Shown: piece after piece, positions 1-10,502 of the stretch
How the letters are laid out: each line of letters starts with the position of its first letter
Numbering within the stretch: the first letter of the stretch is position 1
NCBI RefSeq assembly: GCF_964340395.1
Contig: NC_135569.1
Span: 2,219,400-2,240,399 of the forward strand
Direction: 5' to 3'
Length of the DNA: 21,000 nucleotides
Origin: Glandiceps talaboti
Taxonomy: Eukaryota > Hemichordata > Enteropneusta > Spengelidae
Translations under genes and position numbers: made by a program
Notes under the pieces: model-generated
Database searches by the model: none
The model's input: the letters and a program-made list of their open reading frames with translations, nothing else
What the model was told of the DNA's origin: nothing

Positions 1-225
1 GAATCTTCAAACAGATAACCATTGGAAGGGTCACACTGACAGGAAGATATGCTTATTAAACAATTTAACAATACAAGCAACTGATGTCATTTTCCATTTT
101 TTCCAGTCAATTAGAAAGAATCTTTCGAAGACTTCATACCAAATAAATCTATGTACATTGCTTTGCTTGTATATTAAATTCAAGATTCTTGTCACAAGTG
201 CCATGGTTGTGACCTGGGTCAATCA

Positions 226-283
226 TTGTTGTTGTTTTTGTTTTTGTTGTTTTTGTTGTTGTTGCTGCTGCTGCTGCTGCTGC

Positions 284-319
<36 letters not shown>

Positions 320-380
320 AGTAGTTGTAGTTGTTGTGGATGATGCCCTCAGCATCATCATTGTTGCTGATATCACCTTT

Positions 381-411
<31 letters not shown>

Positions 412-546
412 CCATCATCATCATCACCACCACCACCACCACCACCACCACCACCACCACCACCACCATCATCATTGTCATCGTCATTGTTGTCATCATC
501 ATTGTTATCATTACAATCATCATCATCCTCTCATCATCAACATCAT
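226..546. repeat. Compound trinucleotide microsatellite
   Basis: The left part (226-337) is TTG/GTT repeats with a core of about seven CTG units and short T-run interruptions. The right part (about 381-546) is CAT and CAC repeats, including an uninterrupted CAC run near 426-467. The two halves are separated by a short hairpin, arms 339-346 and 352-359 with a 5-nt loop. The plus strand flips from G/T-rich to C/A-rich across it. Open frames here give only homopolymeric Met, Val, Thr, Cys, Ser or Pro runs, as expected from a simple repeat, so I do not call a protein. Confidence 0.97.
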
Positions 547-1400
547 ATCTTTTATAAAATCATTATGTCACGAGAAACATAAAGACAAATGTAGAAGGAT
601 AATCATAGATCTCTGACATTTTATTCGGTTTTGAGCAGTTTCAATAATTTAGATGACCAGTAAAAATGAGTACAAAAATTGCTTTTATCTTTGACAAGCT
701 TCATACCTAAGATGGCTTTTTCAAGACAATTGAATTATAACTTGGTGTATAAATTTCATGTCAAGTTGTCTCCATTTTCAAAATGTTCTGGGTTATCATT
801 GGTTTGTTGAGCTCTTCTTGTGCAAAGTACATTGTTTATATACAAATTCTTAGGTCTTTTTATTTTCAAAGTGCACATGAGAAATCCTTTCATGATAGCA
901 TCTCATGACAAGGTATTGTATATCACTAAAATTTATTTTTGACATCACTACACATTGCCTGGTTTCCGAGCTTTCTGAAATATCTATTAAAATTGTATAA
1001 TGCACCATACGTTTCTATGGTGATGATCTGAAACTGATACTTCTCTTAGCAATTTTTTATTTAGTTATCTGCAAAGAATGATGGGCGAGGCAAGGTAATC
1101 TCAGATGATAAACTACACCCTGGGGTTTCCGTTCACTGCCAATTTATGGACAAAAATAATCTAGTTGAACATTTTCCAATCTTGTGCTTTAGATGATAAC
1201 AACTGGGCAACCTAGGGTAGAGTACATTTAGATTGGGTAAGGCCTGTATTTACATGTACAGCAATGGCAAGCTAAATGTAACATATTCTCTGTAGAAACA
1301 AAGCAGGGTTTTTTTTGTCGCCATATATTTTTTTTACAAAGAAACCACCAGTGAACCATTGGTAAGTGTTTGATAACTGTTATGAACTGAAGACTAATGA
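547..1400. other. No recognisable feature (intronic or intergenic)
   Basis: AT-rich unique-looking sequence. I see no convincing exon, RNA gene or repeat in it. Confidence 0.5.
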
Positions 1401-1912
1401 CTACTGTTAAATGTAGAATGCACTCACTGTAGTTTGGTAATGTCTTTGATGTTGACCACATGCAGATGTAACATTTGTTGATGTCTACTGTTAAATGTAG
1501 AATGCACTCACTGTAGTTTAGTAATGTCTTTGATGTTGACCACATGAAGACGTAACATTTATTGATGTCTACTGTTAAATGTAGAATGCACTCACAGTAG
1601 TTTAGTAATGTCTTTGACGTTGACCACATGAAGACGTAACATTTATTGATGTCTACTGTTAAATGTAGAATGCACTCACAGTAGTTTAGTAATGTCTTTG
1701 ACGTTGACCACATGTAGACATAACATTTATTGATGTCTACTGTTAAATGTAGAATGCACTCACAGTAGTTTAGTAATGTCTTTGATGTTGACCACATGCA
1801 GACGTAACATTTGTTGATGTCTACTGTTAAATGTAGAATGCACTCACTGTAGTTTAGTAATGTCTTTGATGTTGACAACATGCAGATGTAACATTTGTTG
1901 ATGTCTACTGAA
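1401..1912. repeat. 84-bp tandem array, about six copies
   Basis: The landmark CTACTGTTAAATG recurs at 1401, 1485, 1569, 1653, 1737 and 1821, exactly 84 bp apart; a partial seventh unit starts at 1905. Units differ by a few substitutions and no indels. Because 84 is divisible by 3, a 217-codon minus-strand frame stays open and shows a 28-residue repeat; this is a period artefact. In the three middle copies the start of the unit (CTACTGT) and ACAGTAG downstream form a 7-bp stem, which the outer copies lose by changing CACAG to CACTG. Confidence 0.97.
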
Positions 1913-2315
1913 CAAAAATTATGCTTAGCTTGCCACCACTGTATAAAAACAAATGAAGCCGTATGTTACTTGTTTTTCTGACTACACCTACAATTACACA
2001 GTGTGAGATCTCTTTGTAGCTATGGGAGTTTAATATAAAGTTATTGCAGTGTTTCATTATAATTTAAAACTGGGTACCTACAAGTACCAGTACAGAACAA
2101 TATGCTACAAAAACATGTATTTGTTATTTTCCAAAAACATTATTGTCAACAATTTAAGCACCATGCAACATATTTTTCTGCAGGCAAGACTGTATAAAGC
2201 TAATTTAGTTTCTTTTTACGTAGGATGTTAGAGGGTGGTGTCTACTGAGGATAACATTATGAATGCCCTGAAATTGTACCTTTCTTTTCGGCGCTGCTTT
2301 AAAGTAACACTGTAT
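1913..2315. other. No recognisable feature
   Basis: AT-rich spacer between two tandem repeats. The 60-codon plus-strand frame at 2049-2231 shows no domain or motif I recognise and is probably chance. Confidence 0.5.
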
Positions 2316-2398
2316 AGGAGCTTAGGGGGTTGTGTCTAGTAAGGAGCACGGGGATTGTGTCTAGCAAGGAGCTTAGGGGGTTGTGTTTAGCATAGGAG
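2316..2398. repeat. Short G-rich tandem repeat, about 26-bp unit
   Basis: Three units start with AGGAG at 2316, 2342 and 2367, with a partial fourth at 2394. They contain TTAGGGGGTTGTGTCTAG-like sequence, with spacings of 26, 25 and 27 bp. Confidence 0.8.
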
Positions 2399-2430
2399 AT
2401 GAAACCATGAAGTCCCTGACTTTGTGTGCT

Positions 2431-2473
2431 TGATTCAGACATAGACAGTGGAGGCCACTGTCTATGATTCAGA
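2431..2473. repeat. Perfect 12-bp hairpin flanked by 9-bp direct repeats
   Basis: Arms 2440-2451 (CATAGACAGTGG) and 2455-2466 (CCACTGTCTATG) are perfectly complementary around a 3-nt loop (AGG). The hairpin is bracketed by TGATTCAGA at 2431-2439 and again at 2465-2473, the second copy overlapping the last two bases of the right arm. The layout resembles a very small insertion with a target-site duplication, but no transposon family is identifiable. Confidence 0.85.
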
Positions 2474-2706
2474 AGCTCAAATTAGGTGAAATTTTAAGTA
2501 TTAATGAAACCTTGTAAAAATGAATAGGTGGCATACTTCAGCAATATTTATATAATGTACCTGTTCCAATCTAATTTCTGTGGAAGTAAAAATGTATGTA
2601 ACCGTTATCAAGTTCAGCTCAGGAACATAGAAAACCTTTTACATTCGATATTAAATGTGACTTTCAAATTATTCACGGTAAATTAATTACCTACAGTGCA
2701 TTTCAT

Positions 2707-3034
2707 AAATATTCATACATTCATTCCCTTGAACCTTTGCACAATTAATAAGCATTCATTACAATATCATTACACATTAATATGAGTAATTAATTTCCAG
2801 GTTTTATTTTTTAATAAAAACAGCCACCACAACAAGGAAATGACATTGTCTGAGTGGCTGAGAATAATTAAAGGTAACAGACGAAGAAAATAACACTATA
2901 GTTACTTCAATCGTGGGTTTACATGTGCACACTGATATTCCGTGGAGTTTTTTAGTTATTTTCCAGGATTTTTCCCAGTTAACTGATGCTTATTAATTTT
3001 GTAAAGGTTCAAGGGAATGAATGTATGAATATTT
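2707..3034. mobile_element. Foldback (MITE-like) element with ~50-bp inverted arms
   Basis: The left arm 2707-2758 and right arm 2984-3034 are inverted copies of one another over about 50 bp with few mismatches; the shared core includes ACATTCATTCCCTTGAACC and its complement. They enclose about 225 bp of AT-rich sequence with no coding capacity. Size, long arms and lack of a reading frame fit a non-autonomous foldback element. I see no clear target-site duplication, so the superfamily is unknown. Confidence 0.75.
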
Positions 3035-3179
3035 CCTGGTTAACTGATTAATTAAATGAATTAATATCCACCCTGGTTATTTTGTAGTACATTAATCCTC
3101 CTTTATTTGGTCAGAGTGGGCCCCTTCAAACAGTCTCAATACTTTTTCCCATATGAAAGGTACATTTGTACATGTACTA

Positions 3180-3451
3180 TCAGGGGTGAACAAATCCACT
3201 GGTCCTGTGTCCGGGACTAGCGATTTTTTTTGAGTGGACCACTTAAATTTTACCTTGTCTGGTCCATCGCACCAGTACCTTACTGTTAATAACTATGTTA
3301 AAAAGTCATCTAAATATACAGATTCATAGGCAAGATTTAATTATCACATTAGCGTGACCTGGGACCAATAATTGTCTCAACAGGACCACTGGATTGTTTA
3401 AGGCACTGGTCTGGGGACCACCAGTTAACAAAATGATTTGTTCACCCCTGA
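3180..3451. mobile_element. Non-autonomous DNA transposon with 17-bp perfect terminal inverted repeats
   Basis: TCAGGGGTGAACAAATC at 3180-3196 matches the complement of 3435-3451 perfectly, delimiting a 272-bp element without coding capacity. The inner sequence has repeated ACTGGTCC/GGACCACT blocks. The flanking trinucleotide CTA is present on both sides (3177-3179 and 3452-3454), a possible 3-bp target-site duplication as in PIF/Harbinger. The CAGGGGT start also recalls hAT termini, but no 8-bp duplication is seen, so assignment is open. Confidence 0.75.
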
Positions 3452-3454
3452 CTA

Positions 3455-4478
3455 CAGAGAGTTCTCATCAGCCACCACCATATTGCTAACTGTCATCATG
3501 GAAGTATTACTGAATGATACCTCAATGCTGTGATCAAATTTGTTACAAGCCATATCACATATATATGACTTTTTAAGTCAAAGCATATAGTTATTAATCA
3601 AATATAACTGAAATATATTACATTAAAAACACTTTATTAATTTATTATCTGTATGTACTCTGTCCTATAGAAGATGTATATTGTGTATCTTTATAAATAG
3701 ATTTAATAGTGATACATGTCAACATTATACGGACACATGAGTGTACGAAATATGATTAGACCTCATTAACACACAAAAGTGAAACTTGGCCCTGAGATAT
3801 TCAATAATCAATTAGCGCAGGGGAAATAGATATCACTTGTGTGGGCATTGTGCTATAAACAGAGAATTAATGAAATTAATTATAAATAAGTAAGTTTCTC
3901 ACCAAGCTAGCATCAAGGGATTTGATACGTGAGTAAAATACAAACTACAAAACTTGTCCTACAAGAGACTTGGTTTACAGTGTCATTGGATATCTTGTTA
4001 TAATTCTTTTAAGGGTGACACCACTGTTAATTTAAGTCTTGCATGAGTCATAACCTAAGATAGTGTGGTCTCATCTCCATAATATTGCCAAGTCTTCAAA
4101 ATAGTTTGGTTTCTGAATTTAGGTTTCACAAAAAGTTGTCACTGGTTCTAGTCTTTTTTCTCCATTTATTGATTGATATTCATGCTACACTACAACTACT
4201 GTGCGAGAATTCTTTTCCAATTTGATAATCCCATGCAGTCTTTGTGTTACAGGTGTTAAGTACGGTAGGTAAACTCTACCTGAGTTCCCCAGTCATTTTA
4301 CCAGGGTTCCTTACCTGTGTTCAGGTTCAACAAGAAATATGGAATATATACTCTGGTCATTCCACGTCACGACAATGCACATTTATGTCACGACAACGCA
4401 TGTCTATGTCATTGGTTCTGCTGTGTTCAAAATATGCGTCAAAATGCCCAAATTCCCATTACAGATTTTTTTTTCTTC
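3455..4478. other. No recognisable feature
   Basis: About 1 kb of AT-rich sequence. The overlapping short plus-strand frames near 4244-4554 lack any motif I know and overlap a hairpin, so they are not called. Confidence 0.5.
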
Positions 4479-4580
4479 ATTCAGTCAGAAAATACAAGTG
4501 ACCAAATGGTTATCACTACAAGTTGTTAGACTAATAGTGACAAAGGCCCCTTAGGTCACTTGTATTTTCCTTGCCTGAAT
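4479..4580. repeat. Long imperfect hairpin with nested stems
   Basis: GAAAATACAAGTGACC (4488-4503) is perfectly complementary to 4554-4569. Pairing extends outward, with one interruption, through ATTCAG (4479-4484) and CTGAAT (4575-4580). Inside the loop TCACTA (4513-4518) can pair with TAGTGA (4535-4540). The total is about 102 nt. It could be a small foldback element or an RNA hairpin; nothing in the sequence decides between them. Confidence 0.75.
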
Positions 4581-4933
4581 TAAGAAAACTATTGGGAATA
4601 ATATCTAAGTAAACATTGGCATGACAACTTTACTGACACTGAGTTTATGATAGCCCAGAGACTCTGAAGCTCATCAGGGTCATAATGAAAGAATACTAAA
4701 AGATAATTAGATAATTAAATTTGCAGGATGAGGCACCACTATCACCCACTTGTGTAATCTATCACATTGAACAACAAAAGTTTTAGTTTGTGTCTATCTT
4801 AGTAAATCAAGACCTTGATTGCCAGAGTAGTATTTCACAAGAACACTTGGATGCTGTGGGTTTTAACAACCCAACAAATACCTATGTACTGTGAAATCGA
4901 ATGATGTACCGCGATAAATTCAAATGACGGTCA

Positions 4934-5218
4934 AGCACACATAGAAAGATCTAAGAATGATGGATACCAAAAAGAACATGCACCCTGAAAGATAGAAAGT
5001 AGAAATTCAAAATTGAAAAGAGTGGGATGTGATAGCACACATAGAAAGATCTTAAGAATGATGGATACCAAAAAGAACATGCACCCTGAAAGATAGAAAG
5101 TAGAAATTCAAAATTGAAAAGAGTGGATGTGATAAGGTTGCAATCATGGATACCAAAAAGAACATGCACCCTGAAAGATAGAAAGTAGAAATTCAGAATT
5201 GAAAAGTGGGATGTGATA
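4934..5218. repeat. 100-bp tandem repeat, nearly three copies
   Basis: AGCACACATAGAAAGATC starts copies at 4934 and 5034. The landmark TGGATACCAAAAAGAACATG recurs at 4961, 5062 and 5147; the third copy lacks roughly 16 bp at its 5' part and ends near 5218. A 94-codon minus-strand frame across it reflects the repeat and shows no known domain. Confidence 0.95.
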
Positions 5219-5880
5219 CTGATAGGGCTGCTCATAATTACAAAATCTCATCTATTCTGAAGTTTCTTAAGAATACAGCTTAGACTTCTTACTGGAGTCT
5301 TTGAGTGCATTCGGCAAAAACTATTGATGTAATTTTCTCTATTGAGGTTATATTGTAAGGATGAATTATAAAATCCGGGACAAAGCTCACAATCATGCCG
5401 CACCTACTTCCTACTCACAACCAGAATATTAAACTTTAATTAAGACTTTGCTCTTTTTTGATAAATTGGCAGCAAGTAATCTGTGGAGATTTCAACTTGC
5501 AGTACATTATCACAGACTTGGCACAGTTCGATAGAAAAGAGTAACTAAATTTCTATTTCAATGGGACCTGAAGTTAAGTCAGCTGGAAAATCAAATCCTA
5601 TGGGTAAATGGAATTTGAAAACACAAAATGATTATGTTTGACAATGATTTAGTTAAGTTTGCTCACAGCGAGTACCTTACAATGAACTTACATGAAATAC
5701 CAGTCTTATCATTAAATCTGGTCTGATCACTTGGGACTTACTTTGTGTGAATTTTTATAATCTAATTTTCTACCAAGATTGTTCAGATACAGATGGTTCT
5801 TGTGAAACTGACAGCCAATGTTGAGACTCAAAGACTTGATCATGTAAAATATAAGACTAGCATGTTATAAGGTTGTACAT
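5219..5880. other. No recognisable feature
   Basis: AT-rich unique-looking sequence without a convincing exon or repeat. Confidence 0.5.
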
Positions 5881-5919
5881 TTTTTTGTTTTGTTTTGTTT
5901 TGTTTTGTTTTGTTTTGTT
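5881..5919. repeat. (TTTTG)n pentanucleotide microsatellite
   Basis: About seven uninterrupted TTTTG units follow a short T run. Confidence 0.95.
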
Positions 5920-6597
5920 ATGGGAGGGGGTTATTCAGCCTCATATTAAAATGTGAGTGTTTATAATATTACTTTCAAATATAATAATCACAATTATTTA
6001 TGTTTTGGGTTCTGCTTTTGTATTTATGCTGAGTCCCATGAGACAATGTCAAGGTCTTCCACTGATGTACCGGTATGACAGAGGAAAAAAGTTGCAACTC
6101 TGTAATCCCAAGTACTCTTAATGCAAGAATGTTTATGTATCAAATGACTCTCCAATGCCCAGAATTTACAACAAGGCCTTTTTAGCCTGCTTAGGTGTTG
6201 TCCTTTAACCATCAAGTGTAGGTGTGCTAAATAAACTCTTTTTAAATTACCAAATGTACAAAATGTCTTCAACTTCAACATTATGAGGTTGTAGAGAGTG
6301 GAAGTTTGGAACAAAGCACAGGTTACATTTGCTCAGATACATGTAAGAGGGCATCGTACATTCTCTGATTTTATGGCAAGTTTTTCATCTATCAAACGAG
6401 AATCATAAAATGTTGCAGTTAGCTGATATTAAAAAAGTAAGTGTAATTATTTCCCCTTCAGCTGCCACTTCCGCCCCTATTAAAAAGCAATTGAATGTTT
6501 AAAGTATGTATGTATGTGTGAACAGCTGTGTATAGAACAAAGTTCCCACAATCTGTTATGATCTTAGTTCTCTCTATTCAAAGATATCAGTTAAGGG
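5920..6597. other. No recognisable feature
   Basis: AT-rich. A 96-codon minus-strand frame (6024-6314) and a short plus-strand frame from the ATG at 6026 both look partly protein-like, but neither carries a motif I can name. Not called as genes. Confidence 0.45.
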
Positions 6598-6820
6598 CAG
6601 CAGTTTCATCAAAGCCATCACGGACAAGTATACCACCTTGTGGCAGTTTTATCCAACCTGTCAGATATGTACATTGTAAGGCAGCTGTTTTATCAAGTCC
6701 ATCAGAAATATACATCACCATGCAGTAAGTTTCATCAAAGCCATCAGATATGTACACCAGCATGTGTCTTTTTTATCCAAGCCGTCAGAAATGTAACAAG
6801 TACAGTAATTTCATACAAAT
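6598..6820. repeat. Degenerate tandem repeat, about 40-45-bp unit
   Basis: Four to five diverged units share a TTTCATCAAAGCCATCAGA-like block followed by TATGTACACCA-like sequence, starting near 6599, 6642, 6680, 6723 and 6767. The two overlapping plus-strand frames here are side effects. Confidence 0.8.
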
Positions 6821-7690
6821 GTACACATACACCATCATGCAAACAGTTAACATTGTCAAAGTTAAATGTGCTTCAGGACACAGTTCAAATTTTGTTTGAC
6901 TCTCTTTATCACACTTTCTTTCTCAAAGCGTTGTTTTAACCACGGAGTGAAGCTACATTCATGCATACATGTATGTATCTCACTATACTTTTCCACATGA
7001 CTGTGGTGAAAACAAACCTTTTATGCAGTTAGAGTCAACAAGACCTAACATCTTCATTTTCCAATACATAAAAATTGTTGCAGTAATCTTCACCGTGCAT
7101 TCTTTATGATTACATTTAGCAAAACAAGTAAATGTTATAATCAATTTTCTAATTTTCATCTGAGAATACTTACATATTTTGGCCAATTCAAATACATGTA
7201 CTCAGATGTCCTGCAGTCTAGAATATTGCATTTCACATAATTGTTTTGTAATTTGACATTGGTTACACAAAATTCATGCATACCAACCAGAATAAAGTAT
7301 GGATGTGCAATCATAAAAGTAAAACAGAGCTTCACAAACAACACCTGACAAACTGTCAATATTCTACTGGTATTCTTTATAATTTATTGCAAATTATACA
7401 GAGTAATATAGAATACAAATTAATTTTTAATTTTTAATGATATCGTTAGAAAATTTATGACATCATTTATACTATTCATAGAAAAGGGATTAAATTCAAA
7501 TCTACTCCATGTAGTCAAATAATCACAAAATTCACACAAAAAATTGCATATTTTAATTTGTGGTAAAAGCTATCGTCAGTCCAACTACAAGATTGATGGT
7601 ACCAGAGAGGAGACATGGACTTGAAAATAATTCTAATGGGTTTGAAAGGAAAACAAATCTGTTTGTCTTTGGTTCAAAATAGCTTTATTT
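6821..7690. other. No recognisable feature
   Basis: Very AT-rich, especially 7370-7560. Short minus-strand frames at 6983-7359 show no domain. Confidence 0.5.
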
Positions 7691-7730
7691 TCCGCCGTTT
7701 TGGCCATACACGGATGGCCTTCTTCAGGGA
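7691..7730 (-). repeat. Stem motif, copy 1 (CCTGAAGAAGG family)
   Basis: GGCCAT (7702-7707) and ATGGCC (7714-7719) form a 6-bp stem with a 6-nt loop. On the minus strand it is preceded by CCCTGAAGAA and followed by AAAACGG. A second copy with the same outer blocks but a different, still paired stem lies at 13154-13195. Confidence 0.7.
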
Positions 7731-8105
7731 ATATTGTTGGAGCTACGAGAAATTGCTTGTGCCTGGATGGAAGTAAGGTGCTAAGGCAATATTTTAATAT
7801 TCAGTTATGATCCAAAACACAGCAGCAATAAAAGAAACATTGTTTACAAGTCAGTTTATAGTGCAAACAACTCTAGACTACATCAAGGTTCAAATACTTA
7901 TCATCAAAAAAACTCCAGAACTTTCTATGAGTTTTTCATTAATCAATTTTCCCAGGAATATTCAGATCAACTTTGGTCATTTTCCACAAATGCTGACCAG
8001 CAAAATACATCTTTATTTGTCAACACACCTGCTTTTTAATACATATTTATCACCAATCTAAACAACTCTATTAAAGCAATGTTGATTGTTCTATTCATCT
8101 GTTTT
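7731..8105. other. No recognisable feature
   Basis: AT-rich; the 84-codon plus-strand frame at 7807-8061 has no motif I recognise. Confidence 0.5.
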
Positions 8106-8382
8106 CCAGGAATTTCCAGGTGTCCAAGACTTTCAAGGAGTTCCCAGGAATCCTTTGAAAAACCAGGACTTTACAGAAATTTCCTGGAGTCCTTTGAAAT
8201 TCCAGGACTTTACAATTGAAATTCCAGGCATTTCCAGGAGTCCAAGACTTTCAAGGTCTCCCCAGGAATCCTTTGAAATTCAAGGACTTTACAGAAAATT
8301 TCAGGAGTCCTTTGAATTCCAGGACTTTACAATTGAAATTCCAGGGCCTACAAGAAAGAGCCCTTTGAAATTCCAGGAGTTC
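8106..8382. repeat. 118-bp tandem duplication built of ~40-bp subunits
   Basis: TCCAAGACTTTCAAGG recurs 118 bp apart (8123 and 8241), and the following ~115 bp match with few changes, including CCCAGGAATCCTTTGAAA and CAGGACTTTACA blocks. Each 118-bp unit is itself composed of related CCAGGACTTTACA/GAAATTCCAGG subunits. Open frames on both strands here (8086-8415 plus, 8251-8667 minus) derive largely from the repeat. Confidence 0.9.
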
Positions 8383-8815
8383 ATAGGAGCATACAAGTAT
8401 GACTCCTGTACATGATGTATGCCCCACTACTAAAAGGGGCTTTAAAACATATATGTTATAAAATCCTATTGGTTTTTCTGTATGAAATGGCAAGCCCATG
8501 GATTTAAGACTGAAACACACAAGATATATAGGTGGTGTACTTTCACCTATTTCTTTACATCCTTCTGGATATACAAGTACATTATTACAAAATGAGAGAA
8601 GCTGGAGGGCATTTCTACTCCTCCAGTGTTCACCTACAGCCCATCTTGCTATCTTAAAATGTAGCATGTGCAGTTTCTCGTATTGGTTCCTGTGATATTT
8701 GTATCAAACATAGTCGGTGTATGGTAACTTAAAATGGGCTGTACTTTCATGGATCTTGACTAAAATGAAAGCACACAAAATAATTCTTTCTTTTTAGTAC
8801 ATTGTCGTATGTAAA
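8383..8815. other. No recognisable feature
   Basis: AT-rich unique-looking sequence; nothing supportable beyond the tail of a repeat-driven frame. Confidence 0.5.
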
Positions 8816-9230
8816 AGCCCAATATGCTTGTTATGCCTAAAGCTATTATCGGTATGAGTTGTCCCTGTAACAAGGGTAATTTCCAAAAGCCCTCGCCATA
8901 TAACGATCACTTTCCTAACCACTTTAGTTGATGTAATTGTACCAAATGGCAGAAAACGTGAGATGCTTCCTTCCTGGTCTCCAATTTGTACGGACTGCCA
9001 CATTTACAGGCAAATGATATGCCAATATCTTTGTTATGTATAAAACCATTACTAATACGTATGTGTTGTCCCCATAACAAGTACACTAAGCTCTCTAGAC
9101 TAGTAATTTCACAGTGTGTCCTTGATTCCATAATCACATAAACCACCTTTAAATTTGGGCTTTGGCAAAATTGCCATTTTCGTGACCATCATCACAACCC
9201 ACTTTAGGTTGTGTAAAGTACCCCATGCTA
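8816..9230. repeat. Diverged ~200-270-bp duplication
   Basis: 8816-8876 and 9019-9082 share a CCAATAT..TTGTTATG..TATGTGTTGTCCC-like order of blocks. 8902-8944 resembles 9183-9225 (CACTTTAG-centred). The spacing differs between the two pairs, so this is an old, rearranged duplication. I see no function. Confidence 0.5.
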
Positions 9231-9478
9231 GACACAAGATATGAACCATAATAGGGAACTTGTAAACATGCCATCTTAAATATCCTGAATGTTGCATCAT
9301 GGGAAATATGATAAATATGAATCAATCAATTGTGTTACATTGTTTGTATTATAAACACAAATAATGTAGTCATGGTTACCCTGACCACTGTAGGAGGTCT
9401 ATTTTATCGATAGTGCCAGATTAAGTATTATGATAACTACCGATACTAATAATAACATTCATAACGACTTTTATTAAT

Positions 9479-9543
9479 ATAATCCCATAGTCCTTTGCAT
9501 TTGAGCAATAATCCCATAGTCCTTTGCATCTGAGCATGCTCAG
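9479..9543. repeat. 29-bp direct duplication ending in a 14-bp palindrome
   Basis: AATCCCATAGTCCTTTGCAT occurs at 9481 and 9510, 29 bp apart. The second copy runs into the perfect palindrome CTGAGCATGCTCAG at 9530-9543. Confidence 0.9.
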
Positions 9544-10004
9544 TCTGAATTGTTCTCTTATGCACCATTCAGACTAGAGGTTTGCAATGGGAATGTTTAA
9601 CTCCTATGTGCTGACAGTGGCTGCAATGGATTGTATGAAGCTCCCATGGAGTTTCATTTTAAGTACGGTATTTGTAACAATAATTGGGGATAATTATTAT
9701 CAGTGAAAAAGCACTACATAAAAATTAAGATCATTATTACCAGATTCCCTCAGTTACTCAATATTTTCAACTTGAATGAAAACACACAATTGCAGGCCAA
9801 TAACCTGTGTTTCATTCCACATGTAGAATATCAAACCTTTCCATCAATTAGGTTTCTACCCTCAGGATATAGAAAATAATTACACATTAAACATAGTAGC
9901 ACATAATATAAAAGATAATAGGATATTATGTAAATGAGTTAGTTTTATGGTTAGATTCCATCACTATCTACTAGGACATCATCAATCTTGTCATTATGAT
10001 GTGG
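9544..10004. other. No recognisable feature
   Basis: AT-rich sequence with no convincing exon or repeat. Confidence 0.5.
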
Positions 10005-10063
10005 GAACTCTATCTTGTCTGTTTATCCTATAACCTTTGAACTCTATCTTGTCTGTTTATCCT
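10005..10063. repeat. 34-bp direct duplication beside the 46/48-bp array
   Basis: GAACTCTATCTTGTCTGTTT starts at 10005 and again at 10039. The linker CCTATAACCTTTGA, seen between the two copies (ending at 10040), reappears at 10349-10362 on the far side of the 46/48-bp array. The array therefore seems to have expanded inside a locally duplicated segment. Confidence 0.9.
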
Positions 10064-10347
10064 GTGAAGGTATAAATCGTAAAGATACTGTATAGGAACT
10101 AGACTGTGAGTGAAAGTATAAATCATAACGATACTGTACAGGAACTAGACTGTGAGTGGAGGTGTAAATGGTAATGATACTGTAAAGGAACTAGACTATG
10201 TGAGTGAAAGTATAAATCATAACGATACTGTATAGGAACTAGACTGTGAGTGGAGGTGTAAATGGTAACGATACTGTATAGGAACTAGACTATGTGAGTG
10301 AAAGTATAAATCATAACGATACTGTTTAGGAACTAGACTGTGAGTGA
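10064..10347. repeat. 46/48-bp tandem array with alternating unit types
   Basis: GAACTAGACT occurs at 10096, 10142, 10188, 10236, 10282 and 10330, giving spacings of 46, 46, 48, 46 and 48. The 48-bp units carry an extra AT (ACTATGTGAGTG versus ACTGTGAGTG). Two unit types, GAAAGTATAAATCATAACG and GAGGTGTAAATGGTAACG, alternate in the distal part and give a ~94-bp higher-order period. Confidence 0.95.
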
Positions 10348-10502
10348 ACCTATAACCTTTGATAACCCAAGTCTTTAATTGCTTTGTCAGAATGATCAGA
10401 ATGACTGACTTCGTGATTTGAATCACCAATTTAATCCCTCATGCTAACATTTGTTTCTAGTTTACAAAAGTCCATTGGCAATATTTGAAACTTCAGTTTA
10501 AA

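Noticed and set aside
1228-1881. 217-codon minus-strand frame with a 28-residue repeat
   Set aside because: The 84-bp tandem array keeps the frame open. There is no start, splice or domain evidence.
4244-4554. Three overlapping plus-strand frames of 70-85 codons
   Set aside because: They overlap one another in different frames, show no motif, and end in the hairpin at 4479-4580.
6026-6314. Protein-like frames on both strands near 6.0-6.3 kb
   Set aside because: The plus frame is interrupted by a stop after about 35 codons and the minus frame has no recognisable domain or clear splice sites.
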